Assembly: GCF_012931685.1 (NCBI RefSeq)
Contig: NZ_JABANC010000001.1
Span: 124,001 to 188,000, forward strand
Direction: 5' to 3'
DNA from: Hanstruepera ponticola
GTDB lineage: Bacteria > Bacteroidota > Bacteroidia > Flavobacteriales > Flavobacteriaceae
Length of the DNA stretch: 64,000 nt
Part shown: piece after piece, positions 52,165-60,893 of the stretch
Layout: every line of letters starts with the position of its first letter
Numbering within the stretch: position 1 is the stretch's first letter
Made by a program: the position numbers and the translations under genes
The notes under the pieces: model-generated
Seen by the model: the letters and a program-made list of their open reading frames with translations, nothing else
What the model was told of the DNA's origin: nothing
Database searches by the model: none

Positions 52165-53150
52165 AACCATTTGAATTTCATAGGGCTATAAATTCTGATG
52201 ATGTATTTAAACATATCAGCACAACCAGTAAGTACATAGCAGGAGGCACCAATCTATTGGACTTAATGAAAAAACACATTCATGAACCTAATACTATTAT
52301 TGATTTAAATTCAGCACTATCCAACACTATAGAACAAAAAAATGATGGTATCTTTTTAGGAGCCATGACAACCAATACAAAAGTTACCGAAAATACTATT
52401 GTAAATAAGAACTTTCCGTTAGTCTCTAAAGCTATTTTAGCTGGTGCTTCACCACAAATACGCAATATGGCTACTACGTCAGGTAATCTCTTGCAAAGGA
52501 CAAGATGCCCTTATTTCTATGATACAAATATACCTTGCAATAAACGAAAATCCAACAGTGGTTGTGGCGCTTTAAATGGTCATCAACGCATGGCGGGAAT
52601 TGTAGGCACATCTCAAAACTGTGTAGCTGTGCACCCATCAGATTTTTGTGTGGCATTAGCGGCACTTGATGCAGAAGTGTTTATCACAAAAACAGATAGC
52701 ACAACTGAAAAAATACCTTTTAAAGATTTTCACAGGCTACCAGAAAACAATCCTGAAAAGGATAATAATCTTTCTGACAACGCCATAATAACAGGTGTTT
52801 TTATTCCCAACAACAATTTTGGCAACACTGTATCGTATGTGAAAATTAGAGAACGTGATTCTTATGCTTTTGCATTGGTTTCGGTTGCAGCTGCCCTTGA
52901 AATAAAAGATGATAAAATTAAAAAGGTGCGTCTGGCTTCAGGTGGTGTAGCTCATAAACCTTGGCGTTGGTTTGAAGCTGAAAAATTTCTAAAAAACAAA
53001 AAGGCTTCACGTGACAATTTTATTAAAGCTGCAGAGCTAATTGTATCAAAAACAAAACCATTACCAAACAACACATTTAAAGTTACTCTTTTAAAAGGTG
53101 CTGTTGAAACGGCTTTGATGCAATGTTTAACCAATACATCCAACGGCTAA
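52161..53150 (+). CDS. molybdenum hydroxylase FAD subunit with extra [4Fe-4S] site (PaoB-like)
   Basis: FAD-binding subunit of 329 aa that passes electrons from the iron-sulfur subunit. FAD motif IAGGTNLLDLMKK (about 27-39) and the second flavin segment QIRNMATTSGNLLQRTRC are typical. Cysteines in TRCPYFYDTNIPCNKR, NSGCGALN and SQNCVAVHPSD fit the additional [4Fe-4S] cluster seen in PaoB and 4-hydroxybenzoyl-CoA reductase rather than in mammalian xanthine oxidase. It overlaps the upstream gene by four bases and is two bases before the large-subunit start. Confidence 0.92.
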   Translation: MKPFEFHRAINSDDVFKHISTTSKYIAGGTNLLDLMKKHIHEPNTIIDLNSALSNTIEQKNDGIFLGAMTTNTKVTENTIVNKNFPLVSKAILAGASPQIRNMATTSGNLLQRTRCPYFYDTNIPCNKRKSNSGCGALNGHQRMAGIVGTSQNCVAVHPSDFCVALAALDAEVFITKTDSTTEKIPFKDFHRLPENNPEKDNNLSDNAIITGVFIPNNNFGNTVSYVKIRERDSYAFALVSVAAALEIKDDKIKKVRLASGGVAHKPWRWFEAEKFLKNKKASRDNFIKAAELIVSKTKPLPNNTFKVTLLKGAVETALMQCLTNTSNG

Positions 53151-53152
53151 TT

Positions 53153-55330
53153 ATGTTTGAAATATTAAAAAATAAGGGACGTATTGAAGGTATCGCTAAA
53201 GTAACAGGCAAAGCAAAATATTCAGCAGAATACGCATTACCAAATTTAGCGCATGGTGTTATAGTGGGAAGCACCATTCCTAGTGGCTTTATAACAAATA
53301 TAAACATTGAAGAAGCTAAACAAGTTCCTGGTGTTATAGACGTTTTATCCTATTGGAACAAGCCGGAAGTATCAACGTTTGACAACCCAGAAAAGTCCAA
53401 AAAAATTCCTGCTTTTCATAAATATTTTCACACAACCAAAATTAATTACAGCGACCAACCTGTAGCATTGGTATTAGCTGATACTTTAGAAGATGCCTCC
53501 TATGCTGCTACACTCCTAAAAATTGATTATAAAACTGAAGATTTTAATGTGAATTTCCATGAATCTCTAAAGGATTTAGAATTAAAACCATTTAAAGCTG
53601 AAAGAGGGAATTTAGAAGCTTGGCAAAATGCGGATTATATTTCAGAAAATGAATATACTATCGCCATGGAAGTTCACAATCCTATGGAAATGCATGCTAC
53701 CATTGCACATTGGACAGCAGAAAATAAACTTTCATTATATGATAAAAGTCAAGGTGTTAATGGCGTACAATGGAATCTAGGAAGATTTTTTGATTTACCA
53801 GAGGAGAATATAACTGTTAACAGCGAGTTTGTTGGTGGCGGATTCGGTTCTGGATTAATGACTTGGTTTAATACGGTTGCTGCTAGTTTAGGTGCTAAAC
53901 TTATTGAGCGTCCAGTAAAAGTTGGTTTAACAAGACCACAAATGTTTACCATGGTTGGCTATAGACCTACCTCTTGGCAAAAAGTAAAAATTGGTGCCAA
54001 TAAAGACGAAAAACTTTTAGGTGTGTTACACCACGCAGCACACAATCAATCAAAATACAATGTATATTCAAGAGATTTAAGTGGTATTACAAGTAAAGTA
54101 TATGCGTTTGAAAATGTAAAACGATTTACAGGCTACAGTCCTCTTAATTTACCCATTCCAACTTGGATGCGTGGCCCAGGAGACTCCTCGGGAACATTTG
54201 CTGTAGAATCTGCCATTGATGAACTTTGTTATAAAATGAATGCAGATCCTGTTGATATTAGACTTAACAATATAGCACCTTATTCCATGGACTCTGGAAA
54301 ACCATGGTCAACTCATTATTTAAATGAATGTTTAGAGCGTGGCGCTAAAGAAATAGGCTGGGATGACCGACCTAATCAGCCCAAACAACTTAAAGATGGA
54401 GATTGGTACACGGGCTACGGTGTTGGCGTAGGACTTTGGAACGCTAGTCGAAGAAATGCTGGAGCGTCTATTGAAATGAAACGAGATGGGAATATAATTG
54501 TTAGAACGGCTATGACTGATATTGGTACAGGAACGGGTCAAGCAATAGTAAATATGACTCATGAATTTCTTGGAATTCCTAGAGAAAAAATTTCTATTGA
54601 ACTAGGCAATTCTATTCACCCAAAGTCTGTTACACAAGGTGGTAGTTGGGGCTTATCTTCCTTAAGTGGTGCTGTGGATGCTGCATCTACTGCATTAAAA
54701 CGAAAATTAGCAGATTATGCTTGGGGTAAATCTGAAGTTACGAAGCTCGATGCTGTAATTTTATCTGATTCAGGTGTTGCTTTTATAAATGATCAAAAAA
54801 AATCTGTTTCATATCAGGACATTTTTCAAAAATACAATCTTAATGAAATATATGTAGAGGAGTATTCAAACGCAGGCGGTGAAGAAGAAAAATATGCGTT
54901 CTGTTCCTCTGCTGCTCATTTTTATAAAGTAAAAGTAAATGTTGTAACTGGTAAAGTTAAAATGGATCGCATGGTTATTGTGGTTGATGGTGGAAAAATT
55001 ATTAACCCACAGGCAGCTGCTAATCAAATTATTGGTGCTGCGGTTGGTGGTGTAGGTATGGCCATGCGAGAAAAGCAAGAAGTAGATTTAGCTTCTGGAC
55101 GTTTAATAGGTAGTGACTTCGCAGGTTATCATGTTACTGTTAATGCAGATGTTCCAATAATTGAGGTATCTTTTATTAATAAACCTGATTACAATAGAAA
55201 TCCAGCTGGAGCAAAAGGTTTAGGCGAAGTTGGACTCCTCGGGTCAGCACCAGCGATCACCAATGCTATTTATAATGCAATTGGAAAACGTTTTACCAAT
55301 TTACCTGTTACACCTGATATGATTGTATAG
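53153..55330 (+). CDS. molybdenum hydroxylase molybdopterin subunit (PaoC-like)
   Basis: Catalytic subunit of 725 aa that binds the molybdopterin cofactor. GKAKYSAEYALPNLAHG is the N-terminal family signature; GGGFGSGLMTWFNTVAASL (Q/G-rich Mo-site loop), WMRGPGDSSGTFAVESAIDE, TDIGTGTGQAIVN and the C-terminal GAKGLGEVGLLGSAPAITN with the catalytic base Glu are present. The start is the ATG at 53153, two bases after the upstream gene's stop; an earlier ATG at 53123 lies inside that gene. The assembled heterotrimer should be a periplasmic aldehyde or heteroaromatic oxidase. Cofactor maturation genes are not in the window. Confidence 0.93.
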   Translation: MFEILKNKGRIEGIAKVTGKAKYSAEYALPNLAHGVIVGSTIPSGFITNINIEEAKQVPGVIDVLSYWNKPEVSTFDNPEKSKKIPAFHKYFHTTKINYSDQPVALVLADTLEDASYAATLLKIDYKTEDFNVNFHESLKDLELKPFKAERGNLEAWQNADYISENEYTIAMEVHNPMEMHATIAHWTAENKLSLYDKSQGVNGVQWNLGRFFDLPEENITVNSEFVGGGFGSGLMTWFNTVAASLGAKLIERPVKVGLTRPQMFTMVGYRPTSWQKVKIGANKDEKLLGVLHHAAHNQSKYNVYSRDLSGITSKVYAFENVKRFTGYSPLNLPIPTWMRGPGDSSGTFAVESAIDELCYKMNADPVDIRLNNIAPYSMDSGKPWSTHYLNECLERGAKEIGWDDRPNQPKQLKDGDWYTGYGVGVGLWNASRRNAGASIEMKRDGNIIVRTAMTDIGTGTGQAIVNMTHEFLGIPREKISIELGNSIHPKSVTQGGSWGLSSLSGAVDAASTALKRKLADYAWGKSEVTKLDAVILSDSGVAFINDQKKSVSYQDIFQKYNLNEIYVEEYSNAGGEEEKYAFCSSAAHFYKVKVNVVTGKVKMDRMVIVVDGGKIINPQAAANQIIGAAVGGVGMAMREKQEVDLASGRLIGSDFAGYHVTVNADVPIIEVSFINKPDYNRNPAGAKGLGEVGLLGSAPAITNAIYNAIGKRFTNLPVTPDMIV

Positions 55331-55342
55331 ATTCACAATACA

Positions 55343-57844
55343 TTAAAATACAAACCCAAAACTTCCTGTAATTCCAAAATCTCGAGCTCCAGGATTATCC
55401 AAGTAATTACCTCTAAAATTAAAGTCAATTCTAAAAACCTTGAAAATATTGCCAATACCAAAACTGTATTCGTAATATATTTCATCAGTTGGAGCTACCA
55501 ACGGAATATTAGAAGGTGCACTTAAAGCTATATTTTCATCAGAAATTTGTCCCCAAACGCCTCTTATTCCAATTATTTCACGCCAATTTAGTTTACGCAG
55601 TAATGGTATTCTTGAAAATAACCTCCCGTTAAAATTGTGTTCTAAATGAAGAGACGCATAAGTGTCAGTTACAAATTCATAAAAATTTAATTGAGAAAAG
55701 GATTTATAAATCGAGAAATAGGATTGGTTACCAGGAACTACACTTAATAATCCCAAAGGCACTTCTCCAAATGTTTTACCTACCTCAATAGTAGAATACA
55801 ATCTTCCAAATCCTCCTAAAATCCATGGTTGTATATATGAAAATTGCCATTTTGTATAGGTGAAATCACTTTTAAACAAATCATCCCTACCAACACTTAA
55901 TTGTGCAAAGATTGAAGCATAGGTATCATTAGCATTACGCCGTTCTACTCCGTAACCAGACATTTTTCTGCCAGGAAAATAAGAAACTGCTAACGTACTT
56001 TCAAATTGTTTTACTTCAGATGAAATTCCAGTTGGCGACTCTGGGTCAATATAATCTAAACTGAATGTTGGTGATGCCGATGAAAGCGTTCTATAATCGC
56101 CACCTACACGGAACATCACATTCTTAATAGGCTCTATTTCAATAGCTAAAGCTGTTAAATTTATATTTGAAAGTTTATCATTTGGTGCTGTAGTAAAAAC
56201 AGCATTAGATGCTAAACTACGCCCTAAAACGTCGGTTGAAGTGGTTAAACTAGCTCCAATTTGTTCTATATCACGTCTATGTCCTGCCGAAATGATGAGA
56301 CGATTTCGTTTATTCAACAACCATTTAGCCGAAAAACCATATTTAAACTTGTCATCATTAAAACCATATGCAATAAATCCTTGTAAGCGCCATAAGTCGT
56401 TTGGCCCAAAGTAAGTCCTTCCTCCCGTTCTTAACCTAATGCCTTCAACATCATTATATCCAACAGTTGAAAAAATGGGTCCATAATCCAAATTCCAGGC
56501 ATCAAATTCAATATATCCTGAAGCCAATATACTACCAACATTATAGAGGCGCTTGAATTTTTTGACTGTTTTTAGGGTATCTAGCATTTTATAAACCCCT
56601 TTCTCATCCTTACTCAAGGCTTCCATGCGATTAGCTTCCCAAAAGGCATCTTCGCGATTGTAGGCGTCTTTATCGTAGTCAAAAACTTCTTCTTTATAAA
56701 ACTTTTCATCTTTGACCTCATCAAAAACATAGTTGTCATAAAGCGTCGTACGCTTTCCATAAACACCTCGAGACTTTTCCTTTTTATTAAACGTAAAATC
56801 GGACATAAAATAATCACGCTTTATCAAAAAAACCGAGTCATTAACAACATCAAACTCCTGTTCAATATAAATTTCCTTAACCCAGTTAATATTAGCACTT
56901 TTGGAGGCTTGTAAATTGATTTCCTTTATGGCATAAGTAGTATCATTCACCCAAAAATCACCTTTAAATGTCAGTTCATTCTTTCGCCTTGGATAATAAA
57001 TGATGTTATAACACCATTTATCGCCAATGAAAGCACTATCTGCCAACACATAATTATAGGTGTTAATACCTGTTTTAGACAAAGGGCTAACAAAACTTTT
57101 ATCAAAGAATTTTAGATAATTCTCATACACATCATATTGTGAATACAAGTCTTTAATGAAGTCTATGATAGCTTGGTTGTTACTAAAACCTGAATTTTTA
57201 TTTCCCTTAAGCACTAGTTTTTCTTTATCCAAAATATTGTCTCCGTAAACCTTTGCTGCTTCTTCATTTATAAAAATGGGTAAATAGGTTTTTCCTGTTA
57301 CTTTTGAAGTGTCTACCTGTTCAAAAACAAACTCCATACCCTTGAACAGGTTACTTTTTATAAGTGAACTATCAATAGTATTCAAATCGAATTCTACCTT
57401 TTCATATCTATCATAAGCATATTGATTAAATTGCCTAAGACCATTCTGACGTTTTCGTTCCCATATTTTCTGTAATATGGCTATTGCTGGATTTTCTTCA
57501 GCTTTTTTGGATTGTTTTCCTGAAACAATGACTACTTCATTTAAAGCTGAAGCTTCTTCTTCAATAACGAAACTTAAATCGTAATTAACTCTTTTAGTCA
57601 GTGGGAATTCAATGGTTTTATATCCTACAAATGATACGATAAGTGTATCCCAAGTTTCATCAGATTCTAAATAAAATCGTCCATTTTCATTGGTGATAGT
57701 TCCTTCTGAAGAGTTTTTAAAAATAATGTTGGCATATGCTACTGGCTCATTGCCTTCATCAATAACATGCCCACTAACTTTAGTTTGGGCAAAAACAGAT
57801 GAGCATCCGATAAAGAGCAATGTAATAAGTAGATTAAACTTCAT
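55343..57844 (-). CDS. DUF5686 / carboxypeptidase-like regulatory outer-membrane protein
   Basis: An 833-aa outer-membrane protein. Signal peptide about 1-19 (LLFIGCSSVFAQ). A carboxypeptidase-regulatory-like domain at about 22-110 (VSGHVIDEGNEPVAYANIIF, ITNENGRFYLESDE) precedes a family-specific domain (KIWERKRQNGLRQFNQYAYD, YEKVEFDLNT) matching the DUF5686 group. The last 450 residues are beta-barrel-like strands ending GITGSFGFVF. No enzyme motif is seen. Bacteroidota have several paralogues; function is unknown. It is transcribed alone, downstream of the pdhB terminator. Confidence 0.8.
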   Translation of the reverse strand: MKFNLLITLLFIGCSSVFAQTKVSGHVIDEGNEPVAYANIIFKNSSEGTITNENGRFYLESDETWDTLIVSFVGYKTIEFPLTKRVNYDLSFVIEEEASALNEVVIVSGKQSKKAEENPAIAILQKIWERKRQNGLRQFNQYAYDRYEKVEFDLNTIDSSLIKSNLFKGMEFVFEQVDTSKVTGKTYLPIFINEEAAKVYGDNILDKEKLVLKGNKNSGFSNNQAIIDFIKDLYSQYDVYENYLKFFDKSFVSPLSKTGINTYNYVLADSAFIGDKWCYNIIYYPRRKNELTFKGDFWVNDTTYAIKEINLQASKSANINWVKEIYIEQEFDVVNDSVFLIKRDYFMSDFTFNKKEKSRGVYGKRTTLYDNYVFDEVKDEKFYKEEVFDYDKDAYNREDAFWEANRMEALSKDEKGVYKMLDTLKTVKKFKRLYNVGSILASGYIEFDAWNLDYGPIFSTVGYNDVEGIRLRTGGRTYFGPNDLWRLQGFIAYGFNDDKFKYGFSAKWLLNKRNRLIISAGHRRDIEQIGASLTTSTDVLGRSLASNAVFTTAPNDKLSNINLTALAIEIEPIKNVMFRVGGDYRTLSSASPTFSLDYIDPESPTGISSEVKQFESTLAVSYFPGRKMSGYGVERRNANDTYASIFAQLSVGRDDLFKSDFTYTKWQFSYIQPWILGGFGRLYSTIEVGKTFGEVPLGLLSVVPGNQSYFSIYKSFSQLNFYEFVTDTYASLHLEHNFNGRLFSRIPLLRKLNWREIIGIRGVWGQISDENIALSAPSNIPLVAPTDEIYYEYSFGIGNIFKVFRIDFNFRGNYLDNPGARDFGITGSFGFVF

Positions 57845-57849
57845 AATTA

Positions 57850-57885
57850 TAAAAAAACTTCATCAACAATGTTGCCAATGAAGTT
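57850..57885 (-). terminator. terminator of pdhB
   Basis: AAACTTCAT (57854-57862) pairs with ATGAAGTTT (57877-57885) around a loop holding a small CAAC/GTTG inner stem. The A-run at 57851-57856 supplies the U-tract on the minus strand, about 25 bp after the pdhB stop. Confidence 0.75.
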
Positions 57886-57908
57886 TATTTAACGTAAAAA
57901 ACGCCATT

Positions 57909-58886
57909 TTATTTATACATAACCTTTTTGACTGCCTTTATAACATCGTTACTGTTTGGCAACCATTCTTCCAATAATACAGGAGAATATGGAGCAGGTG
58001 TATCTGCCGTATTTATCTTTACAATGGGCGCATCTAAATAATCAAAAGCTTTTGATTGCACCTGATAAGTAATTTCAGTAGCAACATTACCAAATGGCCA
58101 AGCTTCCTCAAGAATTACCAATCTATTAGTCTTTTTTACTGAATTTAGAATAGCATCATGATCCATTGGTCTTACCGTTCTTAAATCAATAATTTCACAT
58201 GAAATACCTTCTTTTTCAAGTTCTTCAGCAGCTTTATAAGCTTCCTTTATAATTTTACCAAATGACACGATTGTAACATCAGTTCCTTCTCGTTTGATAT
58301 CAGCTACACCAATAGGAATAACATATTCGCCTTCAGGAACTTCACCTTTATCACCATACATTTGCTCACTTTCCATAAAAATGACCGGATCATCATCACG
58401 AATAGCTGATTTTAATAAACCTTTTGCATCATAAGGATTAGACGGTACTATTACTTTTAAACCAGGCGTATTAGCAAACCAACTTTCAAAAGCTTGCGAA
58501 TGTGTTGCTGCCAATTGACCTGCTGAAGCAGTAGGTCCTCTAAAAACAATTGGGCATTTGAACTGGCCACCTGACATCTGTCTTATTTTAGCAGCGTTAT
58601 TAATTATTTGGTCTATTCCAACCAAGGCAAAATTAAACGTCATAAACTCGACGATTGGTCTGCATCCTGTCATTGTAGATCCTACGCCAATTCCTGCAAA
58701 ACCTAATTCGGCAATAGGCGTATCAATTACGCGTTTGGGTCCAAATTCATCCAACATACCTTTACTAGCTTTGTATGCACCATTGTATTCAGCCACTTCC
58801 TCACCCATTAAATAAATGCTGTCATCTGCACGCATTTCTTCACTCATGGCTTCACAAACAGCTTCCCTAAATTGAATTGTCTTCAT
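57909..58886 (-). CDS. pdhB: pyruvate dehydrogenase E1 component, beta subunit
   Basis: Beta subunit of the thiamine-diphosphate enzyme of the pyruvate dehydrogenase complex; 325 aa. TIQFREAVCEAMSEEMRADD, YLMGEEVAEYNGAYKASKGM, DTPIAELGFAGIGVGSTMTG, VEFMTFNFALVGIDQIINNA and the C-terminal ILEEAWPFGNVATEI are family features; the conserved Glu for cofactor activation is in VAEYNG-type context. The start is the ATG at 58886, eight residues inside the longest frame. A -7 element TATTTTTG lies at 58915-58908 on the minus strand. The alpha subunit and E2 gene are not in the window. Confidence 0.93.
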   Translation of the reverse strand: MKTIQFREAVCEAMSEEMRADDSIYLMGEEVAEYNGAYKASKGMLDEFGPKRVIDTPIAELGFAGIGVGSTMTGCRPIVEFMTFNFALVGIDQIINNAAKIRQMSGGQFKCPIVFRGPTASAGQLAATHSQAFESWFANTPGLKVIVPSNPYDAKGLLKSAIRDDDPVIFMESEQMYGDKGEVPEGEYVIPIGVADIKREGTDVTIVSFGKIIKEAYKAAEELEKEGISCEIIDLRTVRPMDHDAILNSVKKTNRLVILEEAWPFGNVATEITYQVQSKAFDYLDAPIVKINTADTPAPYSPVLLEEWLPNSNDVIKAVKKVMYK

Positions 58887-58956
58887 GTAATTACTTATTA
58901 TGATGAGCAAAAATAGGAATAAATGAAAAACTTTACTTAATTGTTGTGATTAAAAA

Positions 58957-58978
58957 TTTACTATGCGCGCATAGTAAA
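58957..58978. promoter_or_regulatory. 22-bp perfect palindrome upstream of etfBA, candidate operator
   Basis: TTTACTATGCG (58957-58967) is followed directly by its reverse complement CGCATAGTAAA (58968-58978). The palindrome sits about 20 bp upstream of a TAACTTCG (58997-59004), one mismatch from the -7 consensus, and covers the expected -33 position of the etfBA promoter; no TTG is present there. It is 71 bp upstream of the pdhB start. It resembles a dimer-type repressor or activator site; the regulator is not identifiable here. Confidence 0.6.
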
Positions 58979-59044
58979 AATTCAGAATAAAATAAGTAAC
59001 TTCGTAACCTCAAAAAATTATACGTTTTATTAAAAAATATCGAT

Positions 59045-59791
59045 ATGAAAATATTAGTATGTATTAGTCATGTTCCTGATACGACTTCCAAAATTAATTT
59101 TACAGAGAACGACACTAAATTTGACACTAACGGTGTTCAGTTTGTGATAAATCCTAACGATGAATTTGGACTAACCAGAGCCATGTGGTTTAAAGAAAAA
59201 CAACAGGCAAATGTTACCGTTGTAAATGTTGGAGGTCCTGAAACTGAACCTACCCTTCGAAAAGCTTTAGCTATTGGAGCAGATAGCGCTATACGTGTTA
59301 ACACAGCTGCAAAAGATGGTTTTCAAGTTGCAAAGGAACTAGCCAAAGTTGTTCAAGATGGTGGTTATGATTTAGTGATTGCTGGTCGTGAGTCAATCGA
59401 TTATAATGGTGGTATGGTTCCAGGTATGTTAGCTGGTTTAACAAACGCTAACTTTGTAAATAATTGTATAAGCCTTGAAGTAGACGGTAACAATGCCAAA
59501 GCAATAAGAGAAATTGATGGTGGTAAAGAAACTGTCTCTACTGCTTTACCATTAGTTATTGGCGGACAAAAAGGTTTAGTAGAAGAAAGTGATTTGCGTA
59601 TTCCAAACATGCGAGGTATCATGATGGCACGCCAAAAACCATTACAAGTTGTTGAGCCCGTTGATGCTCAAGCAGAAACTGATTCGGTAAAATTTGAAAA
59701 ACCAGCTCCAAAAGGTGCAGTAAAGTTAGTTGATGCTGATAATGTTCAAGAACTTGTGGACTTACTACACAACGAAGCCAAAGTAATTTAA
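59045..59791 (+). CDS. etfB: electron transfer flavoprotein beta subunit
   Basis: AMP-binding small subunit of electron transfer flavoprotein; 248 aa. ICISHVPDTTSKINF (N-terminal), VNVGGPETEPTLRKALAIGA, LVIAGRESIDYNGGMVPG and NMRGIMMARQKPL match family motifs. ETF collects electrons from acyl-CoA dehydrogenases and passes them to ETF:quinone oxidoreductase. The alpha subunit follows after 22 bp, so the heterodimer is made from one transcript. A 22-bp palindrome lies about 70 bp upstream. Confidence 0.95.
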   Translation: MKILVCISHVPDTTSKINFTENDTKFDTNGVQFVINPNDEFGLTRAMWFKEKQQANVTVVNVGGPETEPTLRKALAIGADSAIRVNTAAKDGFQVAKELAKVVQDGGYDLVIAGRESIDYNGGMVPGMLAGLTNANFVNNCISLEVDGNNAKAIREIDGGKETVSTALPLVIGGQKGLVEESDLRIPNMRGIMMARQKPLQVVEPVDAQAETDSVKFEKPAPKGAVKLVDADNVQELVDLLHNEAKVI

Positions 59792-59813
59792 TTAACGTTC
59801 AAAAAAGAAAAAA

Positions 59814-60773
59814 ATGTCAGTTTTAGTTTATACAGAATCAGAAAGCGGGAAATTTAAAAAAACCGCATTAGAAGTGGCCTCATATGCCAAAGCAGTGGCC
59901 GACAAAATGGGAACATCTGTTACAGCAATTACTTTTAATGCTGATGACACTAGTGTTCTTGGAAATCATGGAGTTGATAAGGTTTTAAAAGTGACTAATT
60001 CACAATTAGAGTCTTTTAATGCCAATGCGTATGCAAGCGCTATTGCGCAAGCAGTAAGAAATGAAAATGCCAAAGTGGTTATTATAAGCTCAAGTGCAGA
60101 CAGTAAATATCTGGCACCACTTTTAGCCGTTGATTTAGAAGCAGGATATGCTTCAAACGTGGTTGAAGCACCTTCAAACACGGCGCCTTTTACAGTTAAA
60201 AGAACAGCCTTTACCAATAAGGCATTTAACATGACAACTATAAATACAGATGTGAAATTAGTAGGTGTTTCAAAAAATGCTTTCAGAGTTGTGGATAACG
60301 CTGTTTCGGCAACAGCTGAAGATTTTTCACCAAGTATTCCAGAATTAGGTGTTTCTGTTGAATCTGTAGATAAGGTAACAGGCAAAGTAACTATTGCAGA
60401 TGCTGAAATAGTTGTATCAGGTGGTCGCGGATTAAAAGGCCCAGAAAACTGGGGAATGATAGAAGAGCTTGCCGATGTTTTAGGCGCAGCTACTGCCTGT
60501 TCTAAACCAGTGAGTGATTTAGGCTGGAGACCACATAGTGAACACGTTGGGCAAACTGGAAAACCCGTAGCTTCAAACCTATACATTGCAGTTGGTATTT
60601 CAGGTGCCATTCAACATTTGGCGGGAATTAATGCTTCAAAAGTAAAAGTAGTTATCAATACAGATCCTGAAGCACCTTTCTTTAAAGCTGCAGATTACGG
60701 GATAGTTGGTGACGCTTTTGAAGTAGTTCCAAAGCTAATAGAGAATTTAAAAACGTTTAAGGCACAACAATAA
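59814..60773 (+). CDS. etfA: electron transfer flavoprotein alpha subunit
   Basis: FAD-binding large subunit; 319 aa. The FAD signature is in the C-terminal half: SGGRGLKGPENWGMIEELAD, SKPVSDLGWRPHSEHVGQTG, YIAVGISGAIQHLAGI and VKVVINTDPEAPFFKAADYG, with the last motif typical of alpha subunits. The N-terminal domain is the loosely conserved Rossmann-like half. It is the second gene after etfB and is followed by a long structured hairpin (60800-60878) before the next gene. A 214-codon open frame on the opposite strand is considered a chance shadow. Confidence 0.95.
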   Translation: MSVLVYTESESGKFKKTALEVASYAKAVADKMGTSVTAITFNADDTSVLGNHGVDKVLKVTNSQLESFNANAYASAIAQAVRNENAKVVIISSSADSKYLAPLLAVDLEAGYASNVVEAPSNTAPFTVKRTAFTNKAFNMTTINTDVKLVGVSKNAFRVVDNAVSATAEDFSPSIPELGVSVESVDKVTGKVTIADAEIVVSGGRGLKGPENWGMIEELADVLGAATACSKPVSDLGWRPHSEHVGQTGKPVASNLYIAVGISGAIQHLAGINASKVKVVINTDPEAPFFKAADYGIVGDAFEVVPKLIENLKTFKAQQ

Positions 60774-60799
60774 ATATATTTTTTTTAAATTGTATTTAT

Positions 60800-60878
60800 A
60801 AAGGGCTGTTTAAATTAGTTTAAAGTACCAAAAACTGTGTGTAACGGTTTGGTAAAGTCCTAATTTAAACAGTTCTTT
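60800..60878 (+). ncRNA. 79-nt structured element between etfA and the bifunctional-nuclease gene
   Basis: AAAGGGCTGTTTAAATTAG (60800-60818) pairs with CTAATTTAAACAGTTCTTT (60860-60878). In plus-strand RNA this is an uninterrupted 19-bp stem with two G-U wobbles; on the other strand the same positions are A-C mismatches. Inside, TACCAAA (60826-60832) pairs with TTTGGTA (60848-60854) around a 15-nt loop, giving a two-part hairpin. The final T-rich stretch (CTTTGCTTTTT) is broken by GC, so a classical terminator is doubtful. I recognise no known RNA family. It lies 26 bp after etfA and 15 bp before the next start. Confidence 0.6.
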
Positions 60879-60893
60879 GCTTTTTAATAGCCT

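Noticed and set aside
57850-57885. Hairpin after pdhB as a regulatory element of the DUF5686-type gene
   Set aside because: The A-run gives a U-tract on the minus strand just after pdhB, so an ordinary terminator explains it.
59966-60610. Uninterrupted 214-codon open frame antisense to etfA
   Set aside because: It lies entirely within the well-supported etfA gene, reads as low-information Ala/Thr/Ser-rich sequence with no family motif, and follows from the codon bias of etfA.
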